Assembly (NCBI GenBank): GCA_964604875.1
Contig: CAZSAC010000021.1
Location: 1 to 25,629 of the forward strand
DNA: 25,629 nt
Reading direction: 5' to 3'
From: JAVVSR01 sp964604875
GTDB taxonomy: Bacteria > Bacillota > Clostridia > Christensenellales > CAG-917
Made by a program: the position numbers and the translations under genes. Below, piece after piece: positions 7,829-15,387 of the stretch (the stretch's first letter is position 1; every line of letters begins with the position of its first letter). Below the pieces are notes generated by a model. It was not told the DNA's origin. It worked only from the letters and a program-made list of their open reading frames with translations, and ran no database searches.

Positions 7829-8818
7829 TTAAATATTATAAAATTTTGCAACAGCGTTAAAATATGCGTCGATGTTTTCCCACTTGCTGTCTGCGGGAAT
7901 ATCACACCCCGACGATATAACAAAATTGTCAAATTTGCTGCATTTTTTAAGCAGCTGCGTGGTTTCCTCCTCAATGGATTTTGGTGAACCGGTTCTGAAA
8001 TCAACAGGATTAATGTTGCCCATTACGACCTTATCCTTTGGGAACTTTTCTAACACTTCCGCCATATCCACGGCGTTTCCAAAGTGATAAATATCTGCGT
8101 CAACCATACTTATTTTTTCAAGCAGAGGAATTGTATTTCCGCAATTATGGTAAGTGATAACAAAATCCTTGTCGTTTACCGCATCAAAAATCTTTTTTAC
8201 AAAACGGCTCGAAAACCTTTCACACAAATCGGGGGATAGCAATCCTGCCGCAGGCTCCGCCATAATAACCCCGTCTGCGCCGACTTTTTTATACGCCAAA
8301 ACATATTCAATGAGAAACTCAGAGCATTTCTCTAAAAGACGCAATACCTCGTCGGGATAGTCATAACACGCCAGCATAAGCTCAGTCATATCGAATATTC
8401 TGCCTGCCAACGAGTATGGACCAATAACACCGCACATCACCATTTTATCGGTGATTATTTTTTTTGCGGACGCAACTCCTTGTATATAAAGCCCTGTTCT
8501 ACCTGCGCCCACCTGCGGGATATTAACGCTTTCAACGTCCTCGATATCGCTTAACGCTCCCTTTGTTACCGTGGGAATTTCGTTATCAAAAAACTTAATT
8601 TCCGCGCCGAAGCATTCTGCCTCAACAGATAAATCCATCATATTTAATGACGCCGATATCGGACATCTTTCGGCTATAATTTTCATTCCCTGCGCTTGAA
8701 TATCACTGCTGTTTAACAATTCTTTAACAGAACAACCCAACAGTTGTGTAGATGGAAAAGACAAAATCGGCATAGTTAACGCCTTGTTTTCCAACAATTT
8801 TTTAACTTTATTTTTCAT
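7829..8818 (-). CDS. MtaA/CmuA-like corrinoid methyltransferase (first URO-D-like gene)
   Basis: At 329 residues this is the most MtaA-like of the three paralogues. It keeps all three zinc ligands of methylcobamide methyltransferases: H224 and C226 in TYHNCGN and C305 in ISSGCDIPADSKWENI, which in the family bind the zinc that activates the methyl acceptor or donor. In methanogens MtaA/MtbA move methyl from a corrinoid protein to coenzyme M; in a clostridium the acceptor would have to be something else, for example tetrahydrofolate or another thiol. I chose the ATG at 8818, which has GGAG 6 bases upstream; the in-frame TTG at 8830 lacks any such site. The gene overlaps the upstream activator gene by 11 bases, pointing to translational coupling. 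Confidence 0.85.
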   Translation of the reverse strand: MKNKVKKLLENKALTMPILSFPSTQLLGCSVKELLNSSDIQAQGMKIIAERCPISASLNMMDLSVEAECFGAEIKFFDNEIPTVTKGALSDIEDVESVNIPQVGAGRTGLYIQGVASAKKIITDKMVMCGVIGPYSLAGRIFDMTELMLACYDYPDEVLRLLEKCSEFLIEYVLAYKKVGADGVIMAEPAAGLLSPDLCERFSSRFVKKIFDAVNDKDFVITYHNCGNTIPLLEKISMVDADIYHFGNAVDMAEVLEKFPKDKVVMGNINPVDFRTGSPKSIEEETTQLLKKCSKFDNFVISSGCDIPADSKWENIDAYFNAVAKFYNI

Positions 8819-10232
8819 TCGGTTCTCCAAACATCATATTATTTATAAACAATTCGCTAAACCTTTTGTCGCAAGATAAATCTATATATTTTCCTTTTTC
8901 AGAAAACTCATCTATTTTTTGTTTTTCAAAAGCGTACATTATCGCGCCTTCTAAGCTGGAGTTTCCAACAACCTTATACTTTTCTTCAAACTCTTTGGGC
9001 AATAGCCCGACATTTATCGCTTTGACCACATCCAAAAAATCCGAAAATCCCCCGCTTAAATAAATGTTTTCTATGTCGTCCTTTAAAATATTTTGGGTTT
9101 CCAATAAGCAAAGCAAGGCAGAATAAATTGCAGATTTTGCAAGCTGAAATTCTCTTATATCCTGCTGTGTGAGCTTAACGTCGTCACATAGTGAAAACGC
9201 CTCCTCGCAAGTTAAATAACCACTTTCGTCTATTGCGCCTTTTTTTAAAAGATAGTCCACCGCCTCAATGAGCCCAGTTCCGCAGATACCTGTTGCGCGG
9301 ACATTTCCAATCACTTTACAGTTGCCGTTTAAATCAATGGAATATATCGCCCCGTTTAACGCGTTCATTCCACAGCTAATGTTTGCCCCTTCAAAACATG
9401 GTCCTGCGGCAGCCGCCGTTGCTATACAAACTTTTTCATTAAAAACGGCAATTTCTGCGTTAGTACCCAAATCAATCAAAACGTTATATTTCCCCGACTT
9501 GGCAAATCCTACGCTTAAAATACCTAACGAAATATCCGAGCCTACAAAGGTAGAAATACCTGAAGCGGTAAAAACCCTACAATCGGCGTCAATGCCTAAT
9601 TGTCTTGCCAAAACACTTCTGTTTTTTAAAAAGACGGGCGCGTAAGGCGCAACGCCCAAGCTGTCGATGTTTTCGTTATAAAGTATATGGAGCATTGTTG
9701 TGTTTCCCGAAACAACAATTTTTTCAATTTTAAAATCGTTTACCGATAAGCGAAAAATTTCAAGCTGGCGATTGATTGCGTCGATTACGCATTTTTGCAT
9801 TTTTGACAAATTATTGTCCGACGAATTTCTTATTCGGGTTATGACGTCTGCGCCGAATACTACCTGCGGATTGGTGATTTTATTTTCAAAAATCAGCTCG
9901 TTATTAGAATTTACTACAGTAAAGTCGATGGTAGTTGTGCCTAAGTCTATTGCCAAAATCCCAACTTTATTGTCACAATTTGCGTCATAAACTCTTATAT
10001 TCGAGTTTTCATAGTCTAACGTTTCTATGGTTTGATTTAACTTTGGATACGTTTGACAAGCCAGACACACTTTGCCATCGACAACAATTTTGCATTTATT
10101 ACATTGCCTATCCCCACCGCAAAAAGCGTTAATATAAACGCCCTTGTCACGTAATTGAGACAAAAGCGTTTTATCCTCATACAACATTTCCTTTGTTGCG
10201 TTTCCTTTTACAATAAGGTTTACTTCAACCAT
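8808..10232 (-). CDS. Reductive activator of corrinoid proteins (2Fe-2S plus ASKHA, RamA/RACE type)
   Basis: The 474-residue protein starts with a ferredoxin-like domain with cysteines C38, C44, C47 and C59 (AFCGGDRQCNKC ... LACQ), the expected ligands of a 2Fe-2S cluster. An ASKHA ATPase domain follows: phosphate-1 motif AIDLGTTTID (94-103), second phosphate motif IDLGTNAEI (253-261), and the late LSGGFSDFL / GNSSLEGA motifs. Such proteins use ATP to reduce inactive Co(II) corrinoid to Co(I). It is shorter than typical members of about 600 residues, lacking a long linker and any C-terminal 4Fe-4S region. The start is ATG 10232, whose A is shared with the stop of the corrinoid-protein gene (TAATG); AAGGAG lies 12 bases upstream. 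An in-frame TTG at 10241 is less likely. Confidence 0.92.
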   Translation of the reverse strand: MVEVNLIVKGNATKEMLYEDKTLLSQLRDKGVYINAFCGGDRQCNKCKIVVDGKVCLACQTYPKLNQTIETLDYENSNIRVYDANCDNKVGILAIDLGTTTIDFTVVNSNNELIFENKITNPQVVFGADVITRIRNSSDNNLSKMQKCVIDAINRQLEIFRLSVNDFKIEKIVVSGNTTMLHILYNENIDSLGVAPYAPVFLKNRSVLARQLGIDADCRVFTASGISTFVGSDISLGILSVGFAKSGKYNVLIDLGTNAEIAVFNEKVCIATAAAAGPCFEGANISCGMNALNGAIYSIDLNGNCKVIGNVRATGICGTGLIEAVDYLLKKGAIDESGYLTCEEAFSLCDDVKLTQQDIREFQLAKSAIYSALLCLLETQNILKDDIENIYLSGGFSDFLDVVKAINVGLLPKEFEEKYKVVGNSSLEGAIMYAFEKQKIDEFSEKGKYIDLSCDKRFSELFINNMMFGEPNEK

Positions 10233-10864
10233 TATGCGCAAAAACTCCTTGCAACCTCTGCCGCGCTTGCTGCGTCGGGGGTATATGCGTCTGCGCCGAT
10301 TTCCTTTGCAAAGGCTTCCGTCACAGGCGCGCCGCCTACCATTATTTTTACCTTATCCCTTAAACCGGCTTTTGCAATATCATCAATTATCGCTTTTTGG
10401 TTGACCATTGTCGTCGTCAACAAGGCCGATAAACAAACTATGTTTGCGTTGGTATTTTTGATACATTCAATGATTTTATCACTACCGACGTCTACGCCTA
10501 AGTCAATGCACTCAATACCCGCGCCTTCCAACATCATCTTGACTAAGTTTTTGCCTATATCGTGTAAATCACCTTTGACTGTGCAAATAATAGCTTTTCC
10601 AATCGGTTTAACGCCTTCTGCCAATAATGCCGGACGCAGTATTTCAAGCCCCATATTCATAGCTCTTGCAGAAATCAAAACCTCGGGAACAAATATTTCG
10701 TTATTTTTAAATTTTCCGCCAATATAGCTCATTGCGGGTATCATTGCGTCGTTCAACACTTGAACGGGTTTTGCGCCCTCGCTGAGCGCTTGCGCAACCA
10801 ATTCTTTAACTTGTTTTGCTCTGCCTTTTATAATAAAATCTTTAATTTCTTCTAAAACTGCCAT
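10232..10864 (-). CDS. Corrinoid (cobalamin-binding) methyl-carrier protein, MtaC/MttC type
   Basis: The 210-residue protein has the two-domain layout of methyltransferase corrinoid proteins. Residues about 5-85 form the helical cap domain (including AMSYIGGKF and FVPEVLISARAMN), and residues about 88-208 the Rossmann-like B12 domain with the lower-ligand motif D99-L-H101-D-I-G104, then LSALLTTTM and MVGGAPVT. H101 should coordinate cobalt. In the family it accepts a methyl group from a substrate-specific methyltransferase and hands it to a second one. The start is ATG 10864, with AAAGGAG six bases upstream; an in-frame GTG at 10888 has no ribosome site and touches the upstream stop. The gene is directly coupled to its activator through TAATG. 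Confidence 0.95.
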   Translation of the reverse strand: MAVLEEIKDFIIKGRAKQVKELVAQALSEGAKPVQVLNDAMIPAMSYIGGKFKNNEIFVPEVLISARAMNMGLEILRPALLAEGVKPIGKAIICTVKGDLHDIGKNLVKMMLEGAGIECIDLGVDVGSDKIIECIKNTNANIVCLSALLTTTMVNQKAIIDDIAKAGLRDKVKIMVGGAPVTEAFAKEIGADAYTPDAASAAEVARSFCA

Positions 10865-10887
10865 ACTATACTCCTTTAGTTGGTTCA

Positions 10888-13047
10888 CTAATTATTTTTA
10901 TATTTTATATTAAGCCTATTTGCTTTTAACACTATTTTTTGATGATTTCTTACTAAAACTATCTCTCTCACTTTGCTTAGGATTACGTCTTTTGCGTATT
11001 CAATGGTTTTTCCGTCAACGGATAAGATAACATCGTTTTTTCTCAACCCGAATATATACCACTTTGACAAGGGCGTAATTTTTTCCACCAACGCGCCGAA
11101 ATTTGTTTCTAGCACCAAAGATGTTCTAACTCCGTCGTCTATATCGCATAATTTTATACCTTTCTCAGTCTTACAAGACGTTGAGGCTTTTAAAACAGTA
11201 TCCTCTATATTCGGTTTTGGAGCGTCCGTTAAGCCAAAATCCATGGTAATTTTACTATATAAAACATTATTAAAATTTTGCTTCCAAAGGTCAATCTCGG
11301 CAAGCTTTATATATTTATTAGAGCCGTCTATTGTCAAATTTTTATATTTTTTTGGCTTAGGTAAATTTGATACAAAACTATTGTTGTCAAATATTGCGCC
11401 ATTGCCCTTATTGACCAAAACGGAACGTATAGGTTTTTCACAAATAACCACGTTAGCGCGATAAATATCGCCACAATTTTTATAGGAACAATGAACATCT
11501 AAAGGCGCATTTATTAAAAGATTGTTTTCAATGTTTCTAAAAAAGCCCTCGCGTAGCTTTATGCCAACGTTATGGCAAACGTTATTGGTTATAATGTAAT
11601 TGCTTGAACCGTCGTCTAAGTCTATTCCAAAGCCTTTTATGCCGCAAAAGCGATTGTGATTTATCAGCGTAGGCGTTATTGCGTCTAGCTGAACATATTT
11701 TCGCTTTACTTCCCCTTTCTTGCCCGAAGTATCATAGCCTCCGAGCGACCAAAATCTATCTCTGCCCCAGCTATTAAACGGTCCGTGGTCACCGGTTTCT
11801 CTAACCGTATCGAAAACGTCGTTATTTTCAATAATGTGTCCGCCAAAAGTTCCGTCGCAGATATTTATTCCGGCGCGGGGCAAATGATGTATCGTGCATC
11901 CTTTTACAGATATATTTTGCGCCACGCTGATTGAAACGGCTGCCGATTGTTTTTCGTACAACCCAAGATTATAAAAATAACAATAGGATATTTCGATATT
12001 TTTAGGAAAATCCTGCCTTTGCCACCCCACTGCGGTATCGCTTATCGTGGTTTTATGGCATTTCCAAGTGGATAAATCCCTACAACAGCTTTGCTCTCCA
12101 AAAACAATAACTCCGCTTGCCCCGCACGATGTAAATTGACATCTGTCAATTTTACACCTCTCATTGTATCCACTAAAGAAAATACAATTTGAGCCTATAT
12201 CATCAAACTTGCAGTCTTTAAAAACTATATCCTTACAATTACAACATACAAAAGCGCCCACTTTTGCTATTGCCCAATCGCTGCGGGTAATCGGATAGTA
12301 AGAAAAATCGTAAAGCGAAGGCATTGTGTTTTTTAGTTTTAAATCTTGAAAAACAATATTTTCGCAGCTATTTAGCTCAAATAGCTGCGCATTTGAAATC
12401 AGCTTTATTTGTCCAATATCTAAATCCTCTAGGCATTTTGGTACGATATAGAGGTAACCTGCTTTCTTATCAAAGAAAAATTCTCCGCAAGAGTCTAACT
12501 CGCAAAAAACATTTTCTACAATCAAATGCTTTTTGTGAAGCTCGTTTCCTCTGTTATTGTCGCCAAGCCATTTTAGCTGGAGTTTTCCGTTTAAAATACC
12601 CGAAATTTTATAGGTATTTCCGCCCCATTCATTTTTGTGTAACGCTCTTATAAATCCGTCTTGGCAATCGTTCCAATCTTTAAGCCTTAGATTTATATCT
12701 TCCATCGTTGCGCCACACTTTGTAATGTCGTCGGACTCACCGTTTGGATAACGGCAAAGCCTATATTTGTTTTGTCCGATAACTAAACCTCTTATAGGTT
12801 TTTCAAAATCCAGTTTTGAGCAAAAGATATTTTTTTCTTTGTTGAAAAGTTGCCAATCGGGAGCATAAAGACTGGCGCCAGTAATGCTTGCGCCGTTTGT
12901 GACAGAAATACGCGCATTTTTGCAATTTGTCAATTTGACAGGACAACTCAAATGAATATCCCTTGCAATGACTATTTCACAATTTGAAATGTTTTTCTCT
13001 GCCAACTGATAAAGCTCGTCGGCAGAGTAAATTATTTGTTGTTGCAT
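10888..13047 (-). CDS. Right-handed beta-helix protein with C-terminal PDZ-like domain, cytoplasmic
   Basis: The 719-residue protein has no signal peptide. Residues about 1-220 carry beta-rich segments including a phrase of the type IGQNKYRLCRYPNGE, seen in beta-helix glycosidases where it reads NGKRA.RARYPN. About 235-560 is a parallel beta-helix with many N-N-x-I-x-x-C repeats. It contains the conspicuous ETGDHGPFNSWGRDRFW and GIDLDDGSSNYIITNN motifs, whose acidic residues are candidates for catalysis. Residues about 635-705 (ALVEKITPLSKWYIFGLRKNDVILSVDGK, here in pieces) look like a PDZ domain. The most likely role is a glycosidase or polysaccharide lyase acting inside the cell on imported oligosaccharides; it is related in style to GH141/GH120 but I cannot assign a family. 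ATG 13047 has AGGAAGG just upstream, 16 bases after the GH29 stop. Confidence 0.75.
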   Translation of the reverse strand: MQQQIIYSADELYQLAEKNISNCEIVIARDIHLSCPVKLTNCKNARISVTNGASITGASLYAPDWQLFNKEKNIFCSKLDFEKPIRGLVIGQNKYRLCRYPNGESDDITKCGATMEDINLRLKDWNDCQDGFIRALHKNEWGGNTYKISGILNGKLQLKWLGDNNRGNELHKKHLIVENVFCELDSCGEFFFDKKAGYLYIVPKCLEDLDIGQIKLISNAQLFELNSCENIVFQDLKLKNTMPSLYDFSYYPITRSDWAIAKVGAFVCCNCKDIVFKDCKFDDIGSNCIFFSGYNERCKIDRCQFTSCGASGVIVFGEQSCCRDLSTWKCHKTTISDTAVGWQRQDFPKNIEISYCYFYNLGLYEKQSAAVSISVAQNISVKGCTIHHLPRAGINICDGTFGGHIIENNDVFDTVRETGDHGPFNSWGRDRFWSLGGYDTSGKKGEVKRKYVQLDAITPTLINHNRFCGIKGFGIDLDDGSSNYIITNNVCHNVGIKLREGFFRNIENNLLINAPLDVHCSYKNCGDIYRANVVICEKPIRSVLVNKGNGAIFDNNSFVSNLPKPKKYKNLTIDGSNKYIKLAEIDLWKQNFNNVLYSKITMDFGLTDAPKPNIEDTVLKASTSCKTEKGIKLCDIDDGVRTSLVLETNFGALVEKITPLSKWYIFGLRKNDVILSVDGKTIEYAKDVILSKVREIVLVRNHQKIVLKANRLNIKYKNN

Positions 13048-13063
13048 TATCCTTCCTATAAAG

Positions 13064-14104
13064 CTATATTGACGCCACCCTTGTTATACCTAGTTCTTTT
13101 GAAATACGTTTTAAATTTTCCACGTCCTTCGGAGTGAGTTTTCCATCATAGTTTGGTGGCAAGTTTATTAATAAAAGATTATTGGTTTTATCCAATATTT
13201 TATAGTTTTTTATTATTTCATTTGCATCCATCAATGGTTTATCGTCATAAGTGTCGCTGTAAAACCAACTAAACTCCTTTCTTGAACAAATTGTCATCTC
13301 AAACGGAAGATAGTATTTTTGATTGTTAAACGTATAAATTTTTGGGTCGTCTTCTCGGCACATATTCGGGTCCCACAGCCTAAAATCAGAGGGAAACATT
13401 CTCAAAGGATCGCCGTATTTATAGTTCTCGGGTAAAAAGCGTTTTTTGGGGAATTGCGCTTTTTCATTAAATTTGCCAACCGTATGATTTATTCCAATTT
13501 GACATTTAGGCTGCAAGGTTTTTGTTAAGTCGTATAGCCTATCCAATCCCCAACGACGGCAGCTTTTATCCCACGCACCGTCAAACCAAAGCTCAACAAC
13601 CTCGCCATAGCGTCCGTCTAACAATTCCGTGAGCTGAGCAACCATATATTCTAGATACTTGGCGTCATCTTTATAACATTCGGCGTTTCTGTCCCACAAG
13701 GAATAGTACAACCCAAGCTTTACGCCATACTTTCTGCATGCGACTGATACTTCCTTGACAATATCAGTTGTTACGGGAGAATAGTTGACGGAATACTGTG
13801 TCGTATGCGTATCCCAAAGACAAAAACCGTCGTGGTGTTTTGTGATAAGCACTACATAATTCATGCCTGCCTCGTAAGCGGTTTTTACCCAACTGTCAGC
13901 ATCAATCGCCCTAGGCTTATAACTTTTTATTGGCAGCTTCCCGTCCGACCACTCGGTATTATTGAAGGTATTTATTCCAAAATGCAAAAACATACCAAAT
14001 TTTCTTTCAATCTGCTCTTGTTGATACTGATTCGGGACAAGCGCAGGCTTCTGCATATTTGGATAGGTATCAACGAGATACTGCAATTTTTTTTTAAAAA
14101 TCAA
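13064..14104 (-). CDS. GH29 alpha-L-fucosidase, intracellular, catalytic domain
   Basis: The 346-residue protein shows the GH29 hallmarks: KFGMFLHFGINTF (35-47), TKHHDGFCLWDT (88-99), and the nucleophile region ELWFDGAWD with D175 as the predicted catalytic aspartate. Retaining alpha-L-fucosidases release fucose from oligosaccharides. It lacks a signal peptide and the usual C-terminal beta-sandwich, so it should work in the cytoplasm on short substrates. The start is a TTG at 14104 preceded by AAAGGAG with 6 bases between; the first ATG (14056) has no ribosome site, and the intervening residues are basic and compatible with a GH29 N-terminus. It is the first gene of the leftward operon that continues with the beta-helix protein and the corrinoid system. 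Confidence 0.92.
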   Translation of the reverse strand: MIFKKKLQYLVDTYPNMQKPALVPNQYQQEQIERKFGMFLHFGINTFNNTEWSDGKLPIKSYKPRAIDADSWVKTAYEAGMNYVVLITKHHDGFCLWDTHTTQYSVNYSPVTTDIVKEVSVACRKYGVKLGLYYSLWDRNAECYKDDAKYLEYMVAQLTELLDGRYGEVVELWFDGAWDKSCRRWGLDRLYDLTKTLQPKCQIGINHTVGKFNEKAQFPKKRFLPENYKYGDPLRMFPSDFRLWDPNMCREDDPKIYTFNNQKYYLPFEMTICSRKEFSWFYSDTYDDKPLMDANEIIKNYKILDKTNNLLLINLPPNYDGKLTPKDVENLKRISKELGITRVASI

Positions 14105-14230
14105 TTCTTTCTCCTTTTGAGGTTTTAGTTTTCATCAACCTTATTGAGATTGCTTTTCACATACTTTAGAATAATAATCAGCCCAACAATAGTTAAAAAT
14201 CTCCTTTATACTTTGATATTCGCTTAACCT

Positions 14231-14259
14231 ACTATAATTTTCTCATATAATATTCGTAA
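14231..14259 (-). promoter_or_regulatory. Candidate promoter of the GH29/corrinoid operon
   Basis: Minus-strand TTACGA (14259-14254), 17-base spacer, TATAGT (14236-14231). The -10 box matches five of six consensus bases, the -35 only about three. The -35 lies inside the palindrome at 14254-14267. A start near 14224 would give a leader of about 120 bases. Confidence 0.35.
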
Positions 14260-14267
14260 CGTTACGA
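14254..14267. promoter_or_regulatory. Perfect palindrome, probable LacI-type operator
   Basis: TCGTAACGTTACGA is fully self-complementary over 14 bases with a central CG, the usual shape of LacI-family operators. It overlaps the candidate -35 box of the GH29 operon, so binding there would block transcription. Its half-site differs from the operator at 21186-21203, so a different regulator would be expected. Confidence 0.55.
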
Positions 14268-14285
14268 TTTTAGCTTTTAATCGCC

Positions 14286-14308
14286 TTAGCTTTAATAATC
14301 AAAGCTAA
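14286..14308. repeat. Inverted repeat upstream of the GH29 operon promoter
   Basis: TTAGCTTT and AAAGCTAA are separated by 7 bases. One arm is repeated a few bases away (TAGCTTTTAAT at about 14271-14281). It lies some 20 bases upstream of the palindrome on the minus-strand promoter side, a usual place for an activator site. Confidence 0.35.
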
Positions 14309-14417
14309 TCAAAACTCGTATCGTTTCGGCTTAAGTTTACCATAAAACCCCTGAAAAGTAAATAACTTAGTGTGATTTTTTAAAAAGATTTTTAATTAAA
14401 TACGGTAACACTAAATG

Positions 14418-15317
14418 TTATTTGGTTTGATTTTTGCGTATAAAAAGCGGCTTATCATTTGAAGCTAACCATGCGCCGATTGCCATCAAGCCCAAAGCAA
14501 TATAATAGGTAAAATACGGTGGTGTTTGAAAAATCGCAAGCGACAATAATGTTCCTATAAATGGCGCTATTGCATAATATGCGCTGGTTCTTGCCGCGCC
14601 GAGCGTTCTTTGCGCATATACATAAAAATATATACTTAATCCATATGAAACATATCCTAACCCCATCACGGCAAAAACGCTCCATATAACCGAAATACGC
14701 TCCCCTATCAATAGTCCGACGATTATTGCGCCCAGTCCCGAAAAAATGCCTTTTAGTAAAACAATTTGGATTGGGTCTTTAGAGGAAATTTTCCTAGTAC
14801 AGTTATTTTCAAACCCCCAGCATACGCAAGCCAAAAGAATAAATAAGGAGCCGTACGACAGTTTAAAATCGGATAAATTTTCAAAAGAAAGCAGTATACA
14901 AGAAGCAGTTGCAAACAATATTCCAAGCCACAACCGCAGACTAATTTTTTCTTTAAACACGATAAGCGCAATTATTGCCGTGGTTACAATTTCAAAATTA
15001 TTTAAAAGCGAGGCGTTCGCCGCTGTCGTTGATTTAAGCCCCAACAACAAGCATATCGGCGCGGCTATGTCCAACACAATCATTGCTATTGTGTATGGTA
15101 ACTCTGATTTAGACAATCTTTCCTCAGATGTTTTTTTAACCGCCTTTCGCAAAAAAGCCGTCGGTATCATACCAATGCCCGCGCCTAAATACAAAAATCC
15201 TGCCATAAGAGTGGGGGAAATATAGTCTAATAACAGCTTGGAAAGCGGTATACTTATCGCATAAAGCGCCGCAGCCAAAACTGCAAATATAATTCCTTGT
15301 CTTATGGTCTTTTCCAC
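14418..15317 (-). CDS. DMT-superfamily (EamA) transporter
   Basis: The 299-residue protein has ten predicted membrane helices in two repeats of five, the EamA layout. Each half ends in a typical glycine/leucine-rich helix, and the phrases AANASLLNNFEIVTTAII and LGAARTSAYYAIAPFIGTLLSL are characteristic of these drug/metabolite exporters. Substrate cannot be read from sequence. The start is a GTG at 15317 with AGGAG nine bases upstream; an ATG lying between them runs at once into a stop. It sits downstream of a tRNA gene with a terminator between, and I could not assign a strong promoter of its own. No clear intrinsic terminator follows it. Confidence 0.9.
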   Translation of the reverse strand: MEKTIRQGIIFAVLAAALYAISIPLSKLLLDYISPTLMAGFLYLGAGIGMIPTAFLRKAVKKTSEERLSKSELPYTIAMIVLDIAAPICLLLGLKSTTAANASLLNNFEIVTTAIIALIVFKEKISLRLWLGILFATASCILLSFENLSDFKLSYGSLFILLACVCWGFENNCTRKISSKDPIQIVLLKGIFSGLGAIIVGLLIGERISVIWSVFAVMGLGYVSYGLSIYFYVYAQRTLGAARTSAYYAIAPFIGTLLSLAIFQTPPYFTYYIALGLMAIGAWLASNDKPLFIRKNQTK

Positions 15318-15387
15318 TAGTCCATTCTCCTGTTATCTGTCAAGATATAATACTATGTTGAATTGCCAAATTTCCAAATAGCAACTA

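Larger units (their letters stand above)
14105..14417. other. 313-base leader and promoter region of the GH29 operon
   Basis: No complete gene is visible here. The region holds a perfect 14-base palindrome (14254-14267), an 8-base-arm inverted repeat (14286-14308), a candidate promoter and a 33-codon open stretch without a usual start (14141-14242). I looked for the conserved B12-box of cobalamin riboswitches on the minus strand, as this operon encodes a corrinoid system, and did not see it. Confidence 0.6.

Noticed and set aside
7825..8004. Upstream extension of the second URO-D gene to an ATG at 8004
   Set aside because: The added 60 residues are the neighbouring URO-D gene read in another frame, and do not resemble the family.
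5522..8818. URO-D genes as part of haem biosynthesis
   Set aside because: No other haem gene nearby, metal-binding methyltransferase motifs are present in two of the three, and the flanking genes encode a corrinoid protein and its activator.
8819..8830. TTG at 8830 as start of the MtaA-like gene
   Set aside because: No ribosome site before it, whereas ATG 8818 has GGAG at a good distance.
9268..9645. 125-codon plus-strand frame opposite the activator
   Set aside because: Antisense shadow of the ASKHA domain; no ribosome site or recognisable domain.
10155..10727. 190-codon plus-strand frame opposite the corrinoid protein
   Set aside because: It is antisense to a strongly recognisable B12-binding protein, and has no family features of its own.
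10865..10888. GTG at 10888 as start of the corrinoid protein
   Set aside because: No ribosome site; ATG 10864 has AAAGGAG six bases upstream.
14080..14104. Frameshift at the A9 run in the first codons of the GH29 gene
   Set aside because: The frame from TTG 14104 with a strong ribosome site runs through the homopolymer into a normal GH29 N-terminus.
14105..14417. Possible cobalamin riboswitch before the corrinoid operon
   Set aside because: The B12-box and the surrounding stem pattern could not be found on the minus strand; the visible structures are short palindromes.
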